Origin: CAZLAK01 sp964557545
GTDB taxonomy: Bacteria; Bacillota; Desulfotomaculia; Desulfotomaculales; Pelotomaculaceae
NCBI GenBank assembly: GCA_964557545.1
Contig: CAZLAK010000004.1
Coordinates: 1-64,000 of the forward strand
DNA: 64,000 nucleotides
Direction of reading: 5' to 3'
Below the pieces are notes generated by a model. It did no database searches. It had not been told where the DNA came from and saw only the letters and a list, made by a program, of their open reading frames with translations. This document shows positions 17,934-26,568 of this stretch, piece after piece. The position numbers were made by a program, and so were the translations under genes. Each line of letters begins with the position of its first letter. The first letter of the stretch is position 1.

Positions 17934-18073
17934 GGTTTACCTCCTGGCTTTTAGGTCTTCAAGTAAAAAAAGGCGGCAGTTAACCGTCTTTTGACTTATC
18001 TTTATTTTACAATAACATTATAACTAACTTAATAGTTTATCATTTAGTTACCGTATTGAGAGGTTAAAAAGAC

Positions 18074-18098
18074 AAAAAACCGATTTAAACGGTTTTTT
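18074..18098 (-). terminator. Second, tandem terminator upstream of acsA
   Basis: AAAAAACCG paired with CGGTTTTTT around ATTTAAA. The hairpin is symmetrical and can work on either strand; here it backs up the coat-gene terminator. Confidence 0.55.
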
Positions 18099-18103
18099 AG
18101 GAT

Positions 18104-18138
18104 AAAAAAACCACCCCCAAACCGCAGTTTTGGGGGTG
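18104..18138 (-). terminator. Intrinsic terminator after the coat protein genes
   Basis: On the minus strand CACCCCCAAAA pairs with TTTGGGGGTG and is followed by seven T; it lies 19 bp beyond the CotF-like stop. Confidence 0.8.
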
Positions 18139-18156
18139 AATGAACGGGGGTCCAGG

Positions 18157-18588
18157 TTATGATACCGGGTTTTGCGGCGGGCGGTAAGGGCTCTGCTGCA
18201 CCTGGTGGGCGATTTCACCGGTCATCTGGTGCACGCCTGCTCCCGCCCCAAATCCGTACTGGGGAATTCCCGGCGAAATTCCCGGCTGGTAGGGCTGGTG
18301 TATGCCGGGCTGGCGGAACACAGTGCTTTGCAAGCGCTGGTAGTCCTGGTTCCACCTGGTCAGGTTCTGGTTTACATCATTAGCGCTGGCCATTTTGACC
18401 TGATACCAGCCCCGGCTGTGCATTTCGTGGAACATTTCGTGTTGGATTTGGTGTTCGTCCCTTAAAAGGCTCATAAATGTTTCCATAAGGTGACTGTTGG
18501 CCGCCTCCGAAGCAGCGGCGTTGTACCCGTGGGCAATATACTTTTGTGTAATCAGCGAGTCTGTCAAGCGCTCCCTTTCATCAATCAC
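18157..18588 (-). CDS. CotF-type spore coat protein
   Basis: A 143-aa protein with a four-helix, ferritin-like CotF pattern (LTDSLITQKYIAHGYNAAAS, FMSLLRDEHQIQHEMFHEMHSRGWY) and a Pro/Gly/Gln-rich C-terminal tail (about 105-143). GTG 18588 is chosen because GGAGGTG lies just upstream; the longer frame to 18735 is basic, Pro/Ala-rich and overlaps the next gene. It forms a two-gene operon with the 68-aa protein upstream. Its presence indicates a spore-forming host. Confidence 0.8.
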   Translation of the reverse strand: MIDERERLTDSLITQKYIAHGYNAAASEAANSHLMETFMSLLRDEHQIQHEMFHEMHSRGWYQVKMASANDVNQNLTRWNQDYQRLQSTVFRQPGIHQPYQPGISPGIPQYGFGAGAGVHQMTGEIAHQVQQSPYRPPQNPVS

Positions 18589-18599
18589 GTTTTCACCTC

Positions 18600-18806
18600 C
18601 TAAAACTGTCTTGGCGGAGTTGCGCTTTGCACGTGCCGCAGCAGGGTTTCGTAGTGGCTGCGGTGCCTTTCGGCTGCTCTGGTGTACAGCTGCTGGAGGC
18701 GGGGATCGTTGGACTGCTGGGCGTAAGACATGCATTTGGCAATAGCCAGTGCCTCCACTTTGAGCTGGTCACCGATGTAGGAGAGTTCTTTATCGGTTAT
18801 TTGCAA
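18600..18806 (-). CDS. Small spore-coat-associated protein
   Basis: A 68-aa helical protein (TDKELSYIGDQLKVEALAIAK, YTRAAERHRSHYETLLRHV) resembling short proteins that precede CotF-like genes in clostridia. It starts at TTG 18806 with GGGAGGTGG upstream. It ends 11 bp before the CotF-type start and is probably co-expressed during sporulation. The function is inferred from the neighbour only. Confidence 0.7.
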   Translation of the reverse strand: MQITDKELSYIGDQLKVEALAIAKCMSYAQQSNDPRLQQLYTRAAERHRSHYETLLRHVQSATPPRQF

Positions 18807-18881
18807 AGAAAACCACCTCCCTTGTAATGTTATTTTGACCCAAAAAACACATTTAAATGCGGTATAAATTAACCCGGCGCC

Positions 18882-18914
18882 GAAAAAAAATAACCCGGTT
18901 TTAAAAACCGGGTG
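18882..18914 (-). terminator. Terminator after the CBS-ACT gene
   Basis: Minus-strand ACCCGG / CCGGGT hairpin followed by TATTTTTTTT, about 46 bp after the CBS-ACT stop. Confidence 0.7.
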
Positions 18915-18959
18915 CTTTAAGAAGCTTTTTTCGCCGCGGCCAGCGGCCGCTTTTAAATT

Positions 18960-19598
18960 TTAAGCGGGTTTAACGAAAGTGACTTCGAAGCCGGCTTCTT
19001 TTAAAGCGGCAATGAGATCGTCTGTACTGGCGGCTTCTAGACGGACCATGACGTTTACTGTTTTATCTTCTTTTATATCACAGAGGATGCTTAGAACAGC
19101 AGCGCCGAAGTCTTTTATTACCCTGGTTATATCGTAAAGAAGGCCGGCCCTGTCCCGGGAGGTGATGACCAGCCTGGTGCCCGGCTTGCCGTAGCCGAAG
19201 AATTTGATCAGGGCGTCGAAAATATCGGTTACCGTGATGATCCCTACCAGCCTGTCACCGTCGAGGACAGGCACGCTGTTGATTTTGTGCTCCCTCATGA
19301 GTACGGCGGCCTCTTCCAGGGTTGTCTTGGGGGTGACGGTGATGGGGTTTTTGACCATGACTTCGGCCACAGTCATTTTGGCCAGGAGGTAGTTTAATTC
19401 GTGGACGCTTAAAGAAGTAGCTGGGGAAGGGGAAACCGTGAGCAGATCTTTTTCCGTGACTATGCCTGCCAGCTTGCCCTCCGACACAACCGGCAACTGG
19501 CGGATTTTGTAATTTTTCATTATCTGCAGAGCTTCGTAAATGCCCGTTTTTTTGCTTATGGTAATGGGGTTTGGCGTCATATAATCGCGCACGTACAC
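18960..19598 (-). CDS. CBS-CBS-ACT protein (AcuB-like)
   Basis: A 212-aa cytoplasmic regulator. Two CBS motifs (about 5-60 and 75-130; YVRDYMTPNPITISKKTGIYEAL, VAEVMVKNPITVTPKTTLEEAAVLM) form an adenosine-nucleotide-binding pair. A C-terminal ACT domain follows (about 140-210; TRLVITSRDRAGLLYDITRVI). This order is that of AcuB-like proteins, tied in some bacilli to acetoin or acetate metabolism, which fits the nearby acsA. GTG 19598 follows GGGGAGG. The ligand is not predictable from sequence. Confidence 0.85.
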   Translation of the reverse strand: MYVRDYMTPNPITISKKTGIYEALQIMKNYKIRQLPVVSEGKLAGIVTEKDLLTVSPSPATSLSVHELNYLLAKMTVAEVMVKNPITVTPKTTLEEAAVLMREHKINSVPVLDGDRLVGIITVTDIFDALIKFFGYGKPGTRLVITSRDRAGLLYDITRVIKDFGAAVLSILCDIKEDKTVNVMVRLEAASTDDLIAALKEAGFEVTFVKPA

Positions 19599-19755
19599 CC
19601 GCGTTTCCTCCCCAATTTTAAAAATTTGCTTATATTGCCATTACTATTGTAAACTTTGGTTGCCGGCAACTGCAAGGGCAAAAGACAGCGGGGCAGAAAT
19701 TTGTAAGCACCTATAAAAAATTTCAAAAAAATTTAATCAAAGAACTAAAAAGGTA

Positions 19756-19785
19756 TTGACAAAGCCAAAAAAACCAGTTTATACT
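19756..19785 (+). promoter_or_regulatory. Sigma-A promoter of hsp20
   Basis: TTGACA (19756-19761), 18-bp spacer, TATACT (19780-19785), upstream of hsp20 and directly followed by a CtsR-type operator. Confidence 0.7.
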
Positions 19786-19787
19786 AA

Positions 19788-19804
19788 AGTCAAGAATAGT
19801 CAAA
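19788..19804 (+). promoter_or_regulatory. CtsR-type operator
   Basis: AGTCAAGAATAGTCAAA is a direct repeat of the heptad RGTCAAA with a 3-base spacer, the form recognised by the heat-shock repressor CtsR. It sits immediately after the -10 box, where bound repressor would block transcription. It suggests that hsp20, and perhaps the downstream dnaJ-like gene and clpB, belong to the CtsR regulon. Confidence 0.65.
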
Positions 19805-19874
19805 ATCAAGAGGGACTGCCGGGCAGTTAACCGGTAATAAAAAATTTATGAAATTCACGAGGAGGTGCAGAATT

Positions 19875-20324
19875 ATGGCGCTGGTAAAGTGGGATCCGTT
19901 CCGTGAGCTGGCTTCTCTGCAGCAGTCCATTAACAAACTCTTTGATGAAAACTTGCGCTTGTGGAAGTTCCCCGATGCGGGAACGGTCGCGGGCTGGTCC
20001 TTCCCGGTCGATATCAAGGACACGCCCGACGCCGTCGTGGTGAGGGCAGAGCTCCCCGGTTTAAAGAAAGACGACATTAAAGTGACCTACCGCGACAATA
20101 TCCTGACCATCAGCGGGGAGCGCAAGAAGGAAGAAAAAGAGGAAGGAGTAAATTACCTGCGCGTGGAGCGCAGTTACGGCGCCTTCTCCCGTTCCTTCTC
20201 CGTGGACGTGCCGGTTAAGGAGGACGGGATTAAAGCCCGCTACCAGGACGGCGTTTTGGAAGTGACCCTCCCCAAGGAAGAAAAGGCCAAAAAGAGAGAA
20301 TTCTGTATTACCATTGAAGAATAA
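19875..20324 (+). CDS. Small heat shock protein, Hsp20 family
   Basis: A 149-aa ATP-independent holdase that keeps unfolding proteins soluble. The N-terminal part reads ALVKWDPFRELASLQQSINKL. The alpha-crystallin domain (about 40-145) has VDIKDTPDAVVVRAELPGLKKDDI, the LTISGERK strand and the late motif ARYQDGVLEVTLPK. ATG 19875 follows GGAGGTG; an earlier in-frame ATG at 19848 lies before that site and is not used. Controlled by a TTGACA/TATACT promoter overlapped by a CtsR-type repeat. Confidence 0.92.
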   Translation: MALVKWDPFRELASLQQSINKLFDENLRLWKFPDAGTVAGWSFPVDIKDTPDAVVVRAELPGLKKDDIKVTYRDNILTISGERKKEEKEEGVNYLRVERSYGAFSRSFSVDVPVKEDGIKARYQDGVLEVTLPKEEKAKKREFCITIEE

Positions 20325-20426
20325 GCACGGATTTAAAAATTAAAAATACATGTGCACACTACATGCCCGGCAGGCCCGGCTTTTTTTGTATATGCATTAC
20401 CTATAGAGCAAAGGGGGTGAAACTGC

Positions 20427-21413
20427 GTGCAGTTCAAGGACTACTACAAGATACTGGGCGTAGATAAGGATGCCGATATTAAGACTATCAAAAAGGCTTA
20501 CCGGGAGCTCGCCCGCCGCTACCACCCGGACGCCAACCCGGGCAACAGGGAAGCCGAAGAGAAGTTTAAAGAGATCAGCGAGGCATACGAAGTTTTGAGC
20601 GACCCGGAAAAGCGCAAGAGGTACGATGAACTGGGCAGCAACTGGGAAAACTACGATTTCAGCCGCTTTGCCGGCGGTTTTGGCCGCTGGCAGGAAGCCG
20701 GCCCAGGCGGTTTTCGCGTGAGCTTTGAAAGCCCGCACTACGGCGGTTTTAGCGACTTCTTTAAGATGTTTTTCGGCGACCTTGACCCCTTCACTGACGC
20801 CGGCTTTTTCTGGGGAAAGAGATGGTCTTCTGGGACCGGTTTTGAGACGGAGCGGGGTGCAAGCGCAAGGGCATGGCCGGTGAGCGGCGTTGAAGCGCCG
20901 CTGGAGCTCACTTTAGAAGAAGCCTACGCTGGCGTGGAAAAAGAGATTCTGGCGGACGGCCGCCGCTTGAAGGTGAAAATCCCGCCCGGGGTAAGGGACG
21001 GTTACAAAGTGCGGCTGCGCCGCGGCAGCGGTCCGGCGGGGGGCGATATTTACCTGGTGGTCAAACTGAAAGAGCACCCCCTTTTTAAGGTTTTGGACGG
21101 CGGCGACTTAGAGTGCGAAGTGCCGCTTTTCCCCCACGAGGCCGTGCTGGGAGCCAGTGTAGAAATACCGTCGTTAAAAGGGCCGGTAACCCTGAAAATA
21201 CCGCCGGCCACTCAGTCCGGCAAGGTCTTTCGCCTGCGCGGCTTGGGCTTGCCCAGTCCCGGCGGCGGCAGCCCGGGAAACCTTCTGGTGAAAGTGAAAG
21301 TGGTAATTCCGGAATCGCCCACGCCGGAAGAAAAAGAGCTTTACCGCAAACTGGCCGCCCAAAGCCGGGTAGACCCGCGCCAGAACCTCTTTAAACTGGT
21401 AAAAAATAGATAA
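20427..21413 (+). CDS. J-domain co-chaperone (CbpA/DnaJ-like, no zinc finger)
   Basis: Stimulates DnaK-type ATPases. A J domain occupies residues 3-70 (DYYKILGVDKDADIKTIKKAY, then HPD at YHPDANPG). A Gly/Phe-rich stretch follows (about 75-125). The C-terminal substrate-binding domains (about 150-320) are of DnaJ type (LELTLEEAYAGVEKEI, IPPGVRDGYKVRLRR, GDIYLVVKLKEHPLFK). The cysteine-rich zinc region is absent, so it is CbpA-like and not a true DnaJ. GTG 20427 has AAAGGGGGTGA upstream. It stands between hsp20 and clpB as a heat-shock cluster. Confidence 0.9.
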   Translation: MQFKDYYKILGVDKDADIKTIKKAYRELARRYHPDANPGNREAEEKFKEISEAYEVLSDPEKRKRYDELGSNWENYDFSRFAGGFGRWQEAGPGGFRVSFESPHYGGFSDFFKMFFGDLDPFTDAGFFWGKRWSSGTGFETERGASARAWPVSGVEAPLELTLEEAYAGVEKEILADGRRLKVKIPPGVRDGYKVRLRRGSGPAGGDIYLVVKLKEHPLFKVLDGGDLECEVPLFPHEAVLGASVEIPSLKGPVTLKIPPATQSGKVFRLRGLGLPSPGGGSPGNLLVKVKVVIPESPTPEEKELYRKLAAQSRVDPRQNLFKLVKNR

Positions 21414-21462
21414 ATAATAATTACAGGTAAGAATTACAGGTAAGGGAAAGGGGTGAACACTT

Positions 21463-24084
21463 TTGCGTTTGGATAAACTCACTTTAAAGGCCCAGGAAGC
21501 CTTTGAAACGGCCCAGCGGCTGATGGCCCAGCACAGCCACCAGCAGATGGAGGACCTGCACCTCTTGGCCGGGCTTTTGGCCCAGGAAGAGGGCGTTGCC
21601 GTGCAAGTGCTGCGCCGGCTGGAAGTGGACGTAGAGCGGTTAAAGAAAGAGGTGGAAAGCGGAATTAAGCGGCTGCCGGCCGTGCACGGCGCAGGCGTGT
21701 ATATCTCCCGCCAGCTGGCGGAGATTATAGAGTTGGCGTGGAGTGAAGCCGGGCGCTTAAAGGACGAGTACCTGAGCACGGAGCACCTCCTTTTAGGCAT
21801 GGCCCAAAAGCCGCAGGAGGGGGCGGGGCGGCTTTTGCGCGCCCGCGGCGTTACTCCCGATAAAATTTACCAAGCGCTGGTAGACATCCGCGGCAGCCAG
21901 CGTGTTACCGACCAGAACCCCGAGGACAAGTACCAGGCCCTTGCCCGCTTTACTAAAGACCTCACTGACCTGGCCCGCCGCGGCAAGCTCGACCCGGTGA
22001 TCGGGCGCGATTCGGAGATCCGGCGGGTCATCCAGGTCTTATCCCGCCGCACCAAAAACAACCCCGTGTTAATCGGCGAGCCTGGGGTGGGCAAGACGGC
22101 CATCGTGGAGGGGCTGGCCCAGCGCATTGTGGCCGGCGATGTACCTGAAGGGCTTAAAAACAAGCGGCTTTTGGCCCTGGACATCGGCTCGCTGGTGGCC
22201 GGCTCAAAGTACAGGGGAGAATTTGAAGACCGCTTAAAAGCCGTCCTCAAAGAGATCAACGAGGCGGAGGGCGAAATAATCCTCTTCATCGACGAGCTGC
22301 ACACCCTGGTGGGGGCCGGTGCGGCAGAAGGCGCTATGGACGCCGCCAACATGCTAAAACCTGCCCTGGCCAGGGGCGAGCTGCGTTGCATTGGCGCCAC
22401 CACCTTAGACGAATACAGGGAGCACGTGGAAAAAGACGCCGCTTTAGAGCGCCGCTTTCAGCCCGTTTACGTCGGCGAGCCGGGGGTGGAAGAGACTATC
22501 GCCATCCTGCGCGGGTTAAAAGAGAAGTACGAGGTGCACCACGGCGTGCGCATTAAAGACTCGGCCCTGGTGGCCGCGGCCGTGCTCTCCCACCGCTACA
22601 TCAGCGGCCGTTACCTGCCCGACAAGGCCATCGACTTGGTGGACGAGGCGGCTTCCCGCCTGCGCATCGAGATAGACAGCATGCCGGCGGAGATCGACGA
22701 GGTGGACCGCCGGGTGCGCCAGCTGGAAATTGAAAAGCAGGCTTTGGCGCGCGAGCAGGACCGGCCCAGCCAGGAGCGGCTGGCCAAGATCGAGGCAGAA
22801 CTTAGCCAGCTCAAAGAGCGCATGGAGAAGCTCAAAGAGCAGTGGCGCAGGGAAAAAGAGCTCATTTCCGCCATCCGCGAGGTCAAAGAGAAGATCGAGG
22901 AGACCAAGCTCAAAGAGCAGGCGGCCGAGCGGGAGGCCGACTTGGGCAAAGTGGCCGAACTGCGCTACGGCGTCCTGCCAGAACTCAACAAGAAGCTGCA
23001 GGAGTACAACCAAAAGCTGGCCGAAATCCAAAAAGAGCACAAGATGCTCAAAGAAGAAGTAGACGAAGAAGACATCGCCGAAGTGGTAGCCGGCTGGACC
23101 GGCATACCCGTGGCCCGCATGCTGGAGGGCGAGGTGCAAAAGCTTTTGCGCATGGAGGAGCACTTGCGCAGCCGGGTAGTAGGCCAGGATCACGCCATAG
23201 CGGCGCTGGCCAGCGCCATCCGCCGGTCGCGGGCCGGCATTTCCGACCCCAACAGACCTTTAGGTTCCTTTATCTTCCTCGGGCCTACAGGCGTGGGCAA
23301 AACCGAACTGGCTAAAGCCCTGGCCGCTTTCCTCTTCGACGACGAGCGTGCGCTTTTGCGTTTTGACATGAGTGAGTACATGGAAAAGCACGCCGTTTCC
23401 CGCCTGATCGGAGCCCCGCCCGGCTACGTAGGCTATGAAGAGGGCGGGCAGCTCACGGAAGCCGTGCGCCGCCGGCCGTACTCCGTCATCCTCTTTGACG
23501 AGATCGAGAAGGCCCACCCGGACGTTTTCAACATCCTGCTCCAGCTCCTCGACGACGGCCGGCTGACCGACAGCCACGGCCGTACCGTGGACTTCCGCAA
23601 CACGGTGGTGATCATGACCTCCAACCTGGGCAGCCAGTACTTTGCCTCTTTTGGCGGTGAAAGAAAGGTCATTGAACAAAAAGTCTGGGAAGAGCTGCGC
23701 TCGGCTTTCCGGCCGGAGTTCTTAAACCGCATCGACGAAGTGGTCATTTTCAACGGTTTGGGCCGCGGCGAGATCGTCAAGATCGTGGACATCCAGTTGG
23801 GCCTTTTGTGCGAGCGCCTGGCCGCCAGAGGCGTGGAGCTGGAAGTGACGCCGCAGGTCAAAGAGTTGCTGGCCGCCGAAGGCTTTGACCCCGTTTACGG
23901 GGCCCGCCCCTTGAAACGGGTCATCCAGCGCCGCTTAGAAAACCCGCTGTCCCTCTACCTCTTGGAGAGGGGCCGGGAGGCCGGCAATGTGAAGGTGATC
24001 GCCGGCTTGTCCGAAACCGGCGGAGAAATAACCTTTGAAAGCAGGCCCCTGGAAAAGGAAAACGGCGAGCAGCTGAAGAATTAA
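21463..24084 (+). CDS. clpB: ATP-dependent disaggregase ClpB
   Basis: A hexameric AAA+ protein that works with DnaK/DnaJ to dissolve aggregates. 873 aa, normal length. A Clp_N double repeat fills residues 1-145. NBD1 has Walker A GEPGVGKT at about 205. A long coiled-coil middle domain (about 405-530, rich in Glu/Lys/Gln heptads) separates it from NBD2, with GPTGVGKT at about 607. The D2-small domain ends near 860. The middle domain separates ClpB from ClpC/ClpA. Starts at TTG 21463 behind AAGGGGTGA. A 13-bp tandem duplication (AATTACAGGTAAG) lies just before it. Confidence 0.95.
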   Translation: MRLDKLTLKAQEAFETAQRLMAQHSHQQMEDLHLLAGLLAQEEGVAVQVLRRLEVDVERLKKEVESGIKRLPAVHGAGVYISRQLAEIIELAWSEAGRLKDEYLSTEHLLLGMAQKPQEGAGRLLRARGVTPDKIYQALVDIRGSQRVTDQNPEDKYQALARFTKDLTDLARRGKLDPVIGRDSEIRRVIQVLSRRTKNNPVLIGEPGVGKTAIVEGLAQRIVAGDVPEGLKNKRLLALDIGSLVAGSKYRGEFEDRLKAVLKEINEAEGEIILFIDELHTLVGAGAAEGAMDAANMLKPALARGELRCIGATTLDEYREHVEKDAALERRFQPVYVGEPGVEETIAILRGLKEKYEVHHGVRIKDSALVAAAVLSHRYISGRYLPDKAIDLVDEAASRLRIEIDSMPAEIDEVDRRVRQLEIEKQALAREQDRPSQERLAKIEAELSQLKERMEKLKEQWRREKELISAIREVKEKIEETKLKEQAAEREADLGKVAELRYGVLPELNKKLQEYNQKLAEIQKEHKMLKEEVDEEDIAEVVAGWTGIPVARMLEGEVQKLLRMEEHLRSRVVGQDHAIAALASAIRRSRAGISDPNRPLGSFIFLGPTGVGKTELAKALAAFLFDDERALLRFDMSEYMEKHAVSRLIGAPPGYVGYEEGGQLTEAVRRRPYSVILFDEIEKAHPDVFNILLQLLDDGRLTDSHGRTVDFRNTVVIMTSNLGSQYFASFGGERKVIEQKVWEELRSAFRPEFLNRIDEVVIFNGLGRGEIVKIVDIQLGLLCERLAARGVELEVTPQVKELLAAEGFDPVYGARPLKRVIQRRLENPLSLYLLERGREAGNVKVIAGLSETGGEITFESRPLEKENGEQLKN

Positions 24085-24125
24085 AGCAAAAAAATTAAAG
24101 CAAGAAAGTAAAAGGGGTGGCCGCG

Positions 24126-25229
24126 TTGTCCGCCAAAGTTTACTTTACCGATATGCGGGCCCAGCACAAAAAAGGCCTTTTGGAAAAAGTAGAGATGCTC
24201 TGGGAAAAGGCGGGTTTTTCTTCTCTGGTAGAAAAAGGCGACTTAGTGGCTTTAAAACTCCACTTCGGCGAGCGGGGCAACACCGGTTATGTGCGGCCGC
24301 AGTTTTTGCGCCGCCTAGTCAACCTCGTGAAGAGAGAAGGGGGAAAGCCGTTTTTGACCGACGCCAACACTCTTTATGTGGGCAGCCGTTCCAATGCCGT
24401 AGAACACCTGGTAACGGCCATTGAAAACGGCTTTGCCTACGCCGTGGTGGACGCGCCGCTGATCATTGCCGACGGTCTTACCGGCAAGGACTACATCCCG
24501 GTGGAGGTCGGCGGCAAACACTTTGCAGAAGTAAAAATAGCCTCAGCCGTCTACCACGCCGACGCGATGGTCGCCGTGACGCACTTTAAAGGGCACGAGA
24601 TGACGGGGTTTGGCGGGGTTTTAAAGAACCTGGGCATGGGCTGCGGCTGCCGGAGCGGCAAGCAGATGATGCACTCGGACGTCCTTCCCAAAGTGAACCC
24701 CGCCAAGTGCCGCGGGTGCGGAAAGTGCCTGGCCTGGTGCCCGGCCGGCGCCATGGCGGTGGCGGGCAAAACCTGCGTCATCGACGAGAGCAAGTGCATA
24801 GGGTGCGGTGAGTGCACGGTGACGTGCCCGGCGCACGCCATAGCTGTAAACTGGAAAACGGAGCCGGACGCCATCCAGGAGAAGATCGTCGAGTACGCGG
24901 CCGGCGCCGTAAAAAACAAAAAAGGCAAGTGCGGCTATATAACCTTTGTGACCGACGTCTCCCCCGAGTGCGACTGCTACGGCTTCAGCGATGCCCCGCT
25001 GGTAAGGGACATAGGCATCCTGGCCTCTAAAGACCCGGTAGCCTTGGACCAGGCCTGTATAGACCTGGTAAACGCCGAAGAGGTGCTGCCGGGCAGCCGG
25101 CTGGAAGGCAAAAGGGGGACTTTGGACGTGTTCGGCACCCTCTACCCGGGGGTTGACTGGAGGCGGCAGTTGTCTTACGCCGAGGAAATGGGACTGGGCA
25201 CCAGGAATTACGAACTTATAAAAATATAA
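24126..25229 (+). CDS. DUF362 protein with two 4Fe-4S clusters
   Basis: A 367-aa protein of the DUF362 family, common in anaerobes and of uncertain reaction. DUF362 sequence (SAKVYFTDMRAQHKKGLLEK, GDLVALKLHFGERGNTGYVRP, HFKGHEMTGFGGVLKNLGMG) flanks a bacterial ferredoxin insert at about 190-245 (CRGCGKCLAWCPAGA and CIGCGECTVTCPAHA). The C-terminal part resumes DUF362 (GILASKDPVALDQACIDLV). TTG 24126 is preferred because AAAGGGG is 9-10 bases upstream; GTG 24117 is possible. It follows clpB by 41 bp but has no obvious functional link. Confidence 0.85.
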   Translation: MSAKVYFTDMRAQHKKGLLEKVEMLWEKAGFSSLVEKGDLVALKLHFGERGNTGYVRPQFLRRLVNLVKREGGKPFLTDANTLYVGSRSNAVEHLVTAIENGFAYAVVDAPLIIADGLTGKDYIPVEVGGKHFAEVKIASAVYHADAMVAVTHFKGHEMTGFGGVLKNLGMGCGCRSGKQMMHSDVLPKVNPAKCRGCGKCLAWCPAGAMAVAGKTCVIDESKCIGCGECTVTCPAHAIAVNWKTEPDAIQEKIVEYAAGAVKNKKGKCGYITFVTDVSPECDCYGFSDAPLVRDIGILASKDPVALDQACIDLVNAEEVLPGSRLEGKRGTLDVFGTLYPGVDWRRQLSYAEEMGLGTRNYELIKI

Positions 25230-25288
25230 TACTATTAAAAGTATAAATACTATAAAAAAAGAGCGCACAAAAAATCAAAAATTTTTGC

Positions 25289-25317
25289 TTGACTTTTGTG
25301 TGCTGCGCGCTTATCAT
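25289..25317 (+). promoter_or_regulatory. Promoter of the T-box leader
   Basis: TTGACT (25289-25294), 17-bp spacer, TATCAT (25312-25317), placed just before the T-box leader. Confidence 0.55.
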
Positions 25318-25329
25318 AAGAGCTAATTA

Positions 25330-25689
25330 AAAATAAATAATGAACAAAACCCTGTAAAATCGGTGAAGGAGAGGAGTAGGCCGGGGAGGGTCCCCAGGGA
25401 GGGGGTGTCGGCGACTGAAAGCACCCCCGGGCACAGAACCGGCTGAAGTTCGCTCTGGAGATGCACGCTGAAACCGCGCATAACTCCGCAGCGCGGCGCG
25501 TAGGCGCAGCCGTAGCCCCCACGTTACCGGGGGAGGGTATCGGAGGATGCCAAATGCGGCGGCATGTTTTTGGCTGGTTCCTCCCGTACCTGGAAAAAAG
25601 AGAGGGCCCGGCGTTTAGGGCCAATGAGGGTGGTACCGCGGAAGCCGCTTTGCTTTCGTCCCTTGGCGTTTAAGCAAAGCGGCTTTTTA
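25330..25689 (+). promoter_or_regulatory. T-box riboswitch, probably tRNA-Phe, upstream of pheA
   Basis: The T-box core AGGGTGGTACCGCGG (25627-25641) is perfect. It is followed by a terminator with arms GCCGCTTTGCTT and AAGCAAAGCGGC plus T5 (25644-25689). In the proximal stem, ACCGGCTGAAGTTCGC places TTC (25449-25451) at the expected specifier position, a Phe codon, which agrees with the downstream prephenate dehydratase gene. Uncharged tRNA-Phe would stabilise the antiterminator and turn on pheA. The leader accounts for the whole gene-free stretch 25320-25729. Confidence 0.88.
25644..25689 (+). terminator. Regulated terminator of the T-box
   Basis: Twelve-pair stem followed by T5, partly overlapping the antiterminator downstream of the T-box core. 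Confidence 0.85.
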
Positions 25690-25729
25690 GTTTCATTAGA
25701 CGATTTTAAAGAAAAGGCGGTGGTGTGCT

Positions 25730-26371
25730 TTGTTGGCGAAAGAACACTTGTCTGTTTGCAGGATCGGCTATTTGGGGCCTAAAGGCACGTTTTCCCAGGA
25801 AGCGGCCGTCGCTTACGCCCGCGGCGCAAATTCTTCCGGTTCCCGCGCATATAAGCTGGTTTCCTGCCGTTCCTTAAAGGAGCTATTTTTCAAGTTGTGC
25901 AGTTTCTGCCTGGAAGAAGCGGTGGTGCCGGTCGAAAACACGGTAGCCGGCCCGGTCAAAGAGGCGCTTTTGATGTTTGCCCGCTGCCCGCAGGTGGAAG
26001 TGAGCGGTGAAATCGTTTTGCCGGTGCAGCACAGCCTGCTGGCCCCGCCGGGTATAACTCTTGACGAAATCGAGCTGGTGGTTTCCCATCCCCAGGCACT
26101 GGCCCAGTGTGCCGGCTTTTTGCGCCAGCAGCTGCCCGCAGCGGCGACAAAAAGCGCACCCAGCACAGCGGCCGCTGCCCGGCTGGTGGGAAGGGCGGGC
26201 AGGCCGTGGGCGGCACTGGGGCCGGCGAGGCTTTCTGAAATATACGGCCTGGAAGTCCTGGCGGCGGATGCCAGCGGCACACCCGCCAGCGCCACCCGGT
26301 TTTTGGTCTTAAGGCAGGCCCGCCCGGGGCGGCTTTTGGACGGCAGCAGTACGGTGAGCAGTGATTTATAA
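25730..26371 (+). CDS. pheA: Prephenate dehydratase lacking the ACT domain
   Basis: Converts prephenate to phenylpyruvate for phenylalanine synthesis. The 213 aa contain only the catalytic domain (IGYLGPKGTFSQEAA near residue 12; VPVENTVAGPVKEAL; LPVQHSLLAPPG; SATRFLVL at the end, with the T-R-F motif). Most stand-alone relatives have about 280 aa and a C-terminal ACT domain for Phe inhibition, which is missing here. The usual NSxEG motif reads NTVAG. TTG 25730 or 25733 may be the start. Regulation seems to be moved to the RNA level by the T-box. Confidence 0.88.
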   Translation: MLAKEHLSVCRIGYLGPKGTFSQEAAVAYARGANSSGSRAYKLVSCRSLKELFFKLCSFCLEEAVVPVENTVAGPVKEALLMFARCPQVEVSGEIVLPVQHSLLAPPGITLDEIELVVSHPQALAQCAGFLRQQLPAAATKSAPSTAAAARLVGRAGRPWAALGPARLSEIYGLEVLAADASGTPASATRFLVLRQARPGRLLDGSSTVSSDL

Positions 26372-26421
26372 CCGGCGTGCGGGCTTTTACCTGTAACGTT
26401 TTCTTGGTTAAACCGGAAGGC

Positions 26422-26450
26422 TTGTGCGCTGAAGGCACTTGTTGTATAAT
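26422..26450 (+). promoter_or_regulatory. Promoter upstream of aroF
   Basis: TTGTGC (26422-26427), 17-bp spacer, TATAAT (26445-26450). It gives the DAHP synthase gene transcription independent of the pheA T-box. Confidence 0.6.
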
Positions 26451-26495
26451 TTACGCACGGGAAGTTCAAAAAATTTCAAGGTAGGACGGTAGGAC

Positions 26496-26568
26496 GGCGG
26501 GGAGCGCTCAAAGCGGGCAGTGAGCGTCTGGTTGCCTTGTTCACCGGGCGCTTTTGTTTTTCCCCGCC
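26496..26568 (+). promoter_or_regulatory. Structured leader, possible attenuator before aroF
   Basis: The leader contains GGCGGGG (26496-26502) able to pair with CCCCGCC (26562-26568). Inside is an alternative hairpin AAAGCG...GTGA / TCAC...CGCTTT followed by TGTTTTT. Two exclusive folds with a T-rich tract look like attenuation control. No known riboswitch class was recognised. Confidence 0.35.

Noticed and set aside
19741..19874. CIRCE (HrcA) element before hsp20
   Set aside because: No TTAGCACTC-N9-GAGTGCTAA is present; the CtsR-type repeat fits better.
20340..20395. Possible terminator between hsp20 and the DnaJ-like gene
   Set aside because: GCCCGGCAGGCCCGGC before T7 is mostly a direct repeat and gives at best a three-pair stem.
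21419..21444. Tandem 13-bp repeat before clpB as a regulatory site
   Set aside because: Two copies of AATTACAGGTAAG look like a simple local duplication; no known operator matches.
22516..23193. 225-codon minus-strand ORF inside clpB
   Set aside because: Leu/Val/His-rich antisense shadow of the ClpB coiled-coil region.
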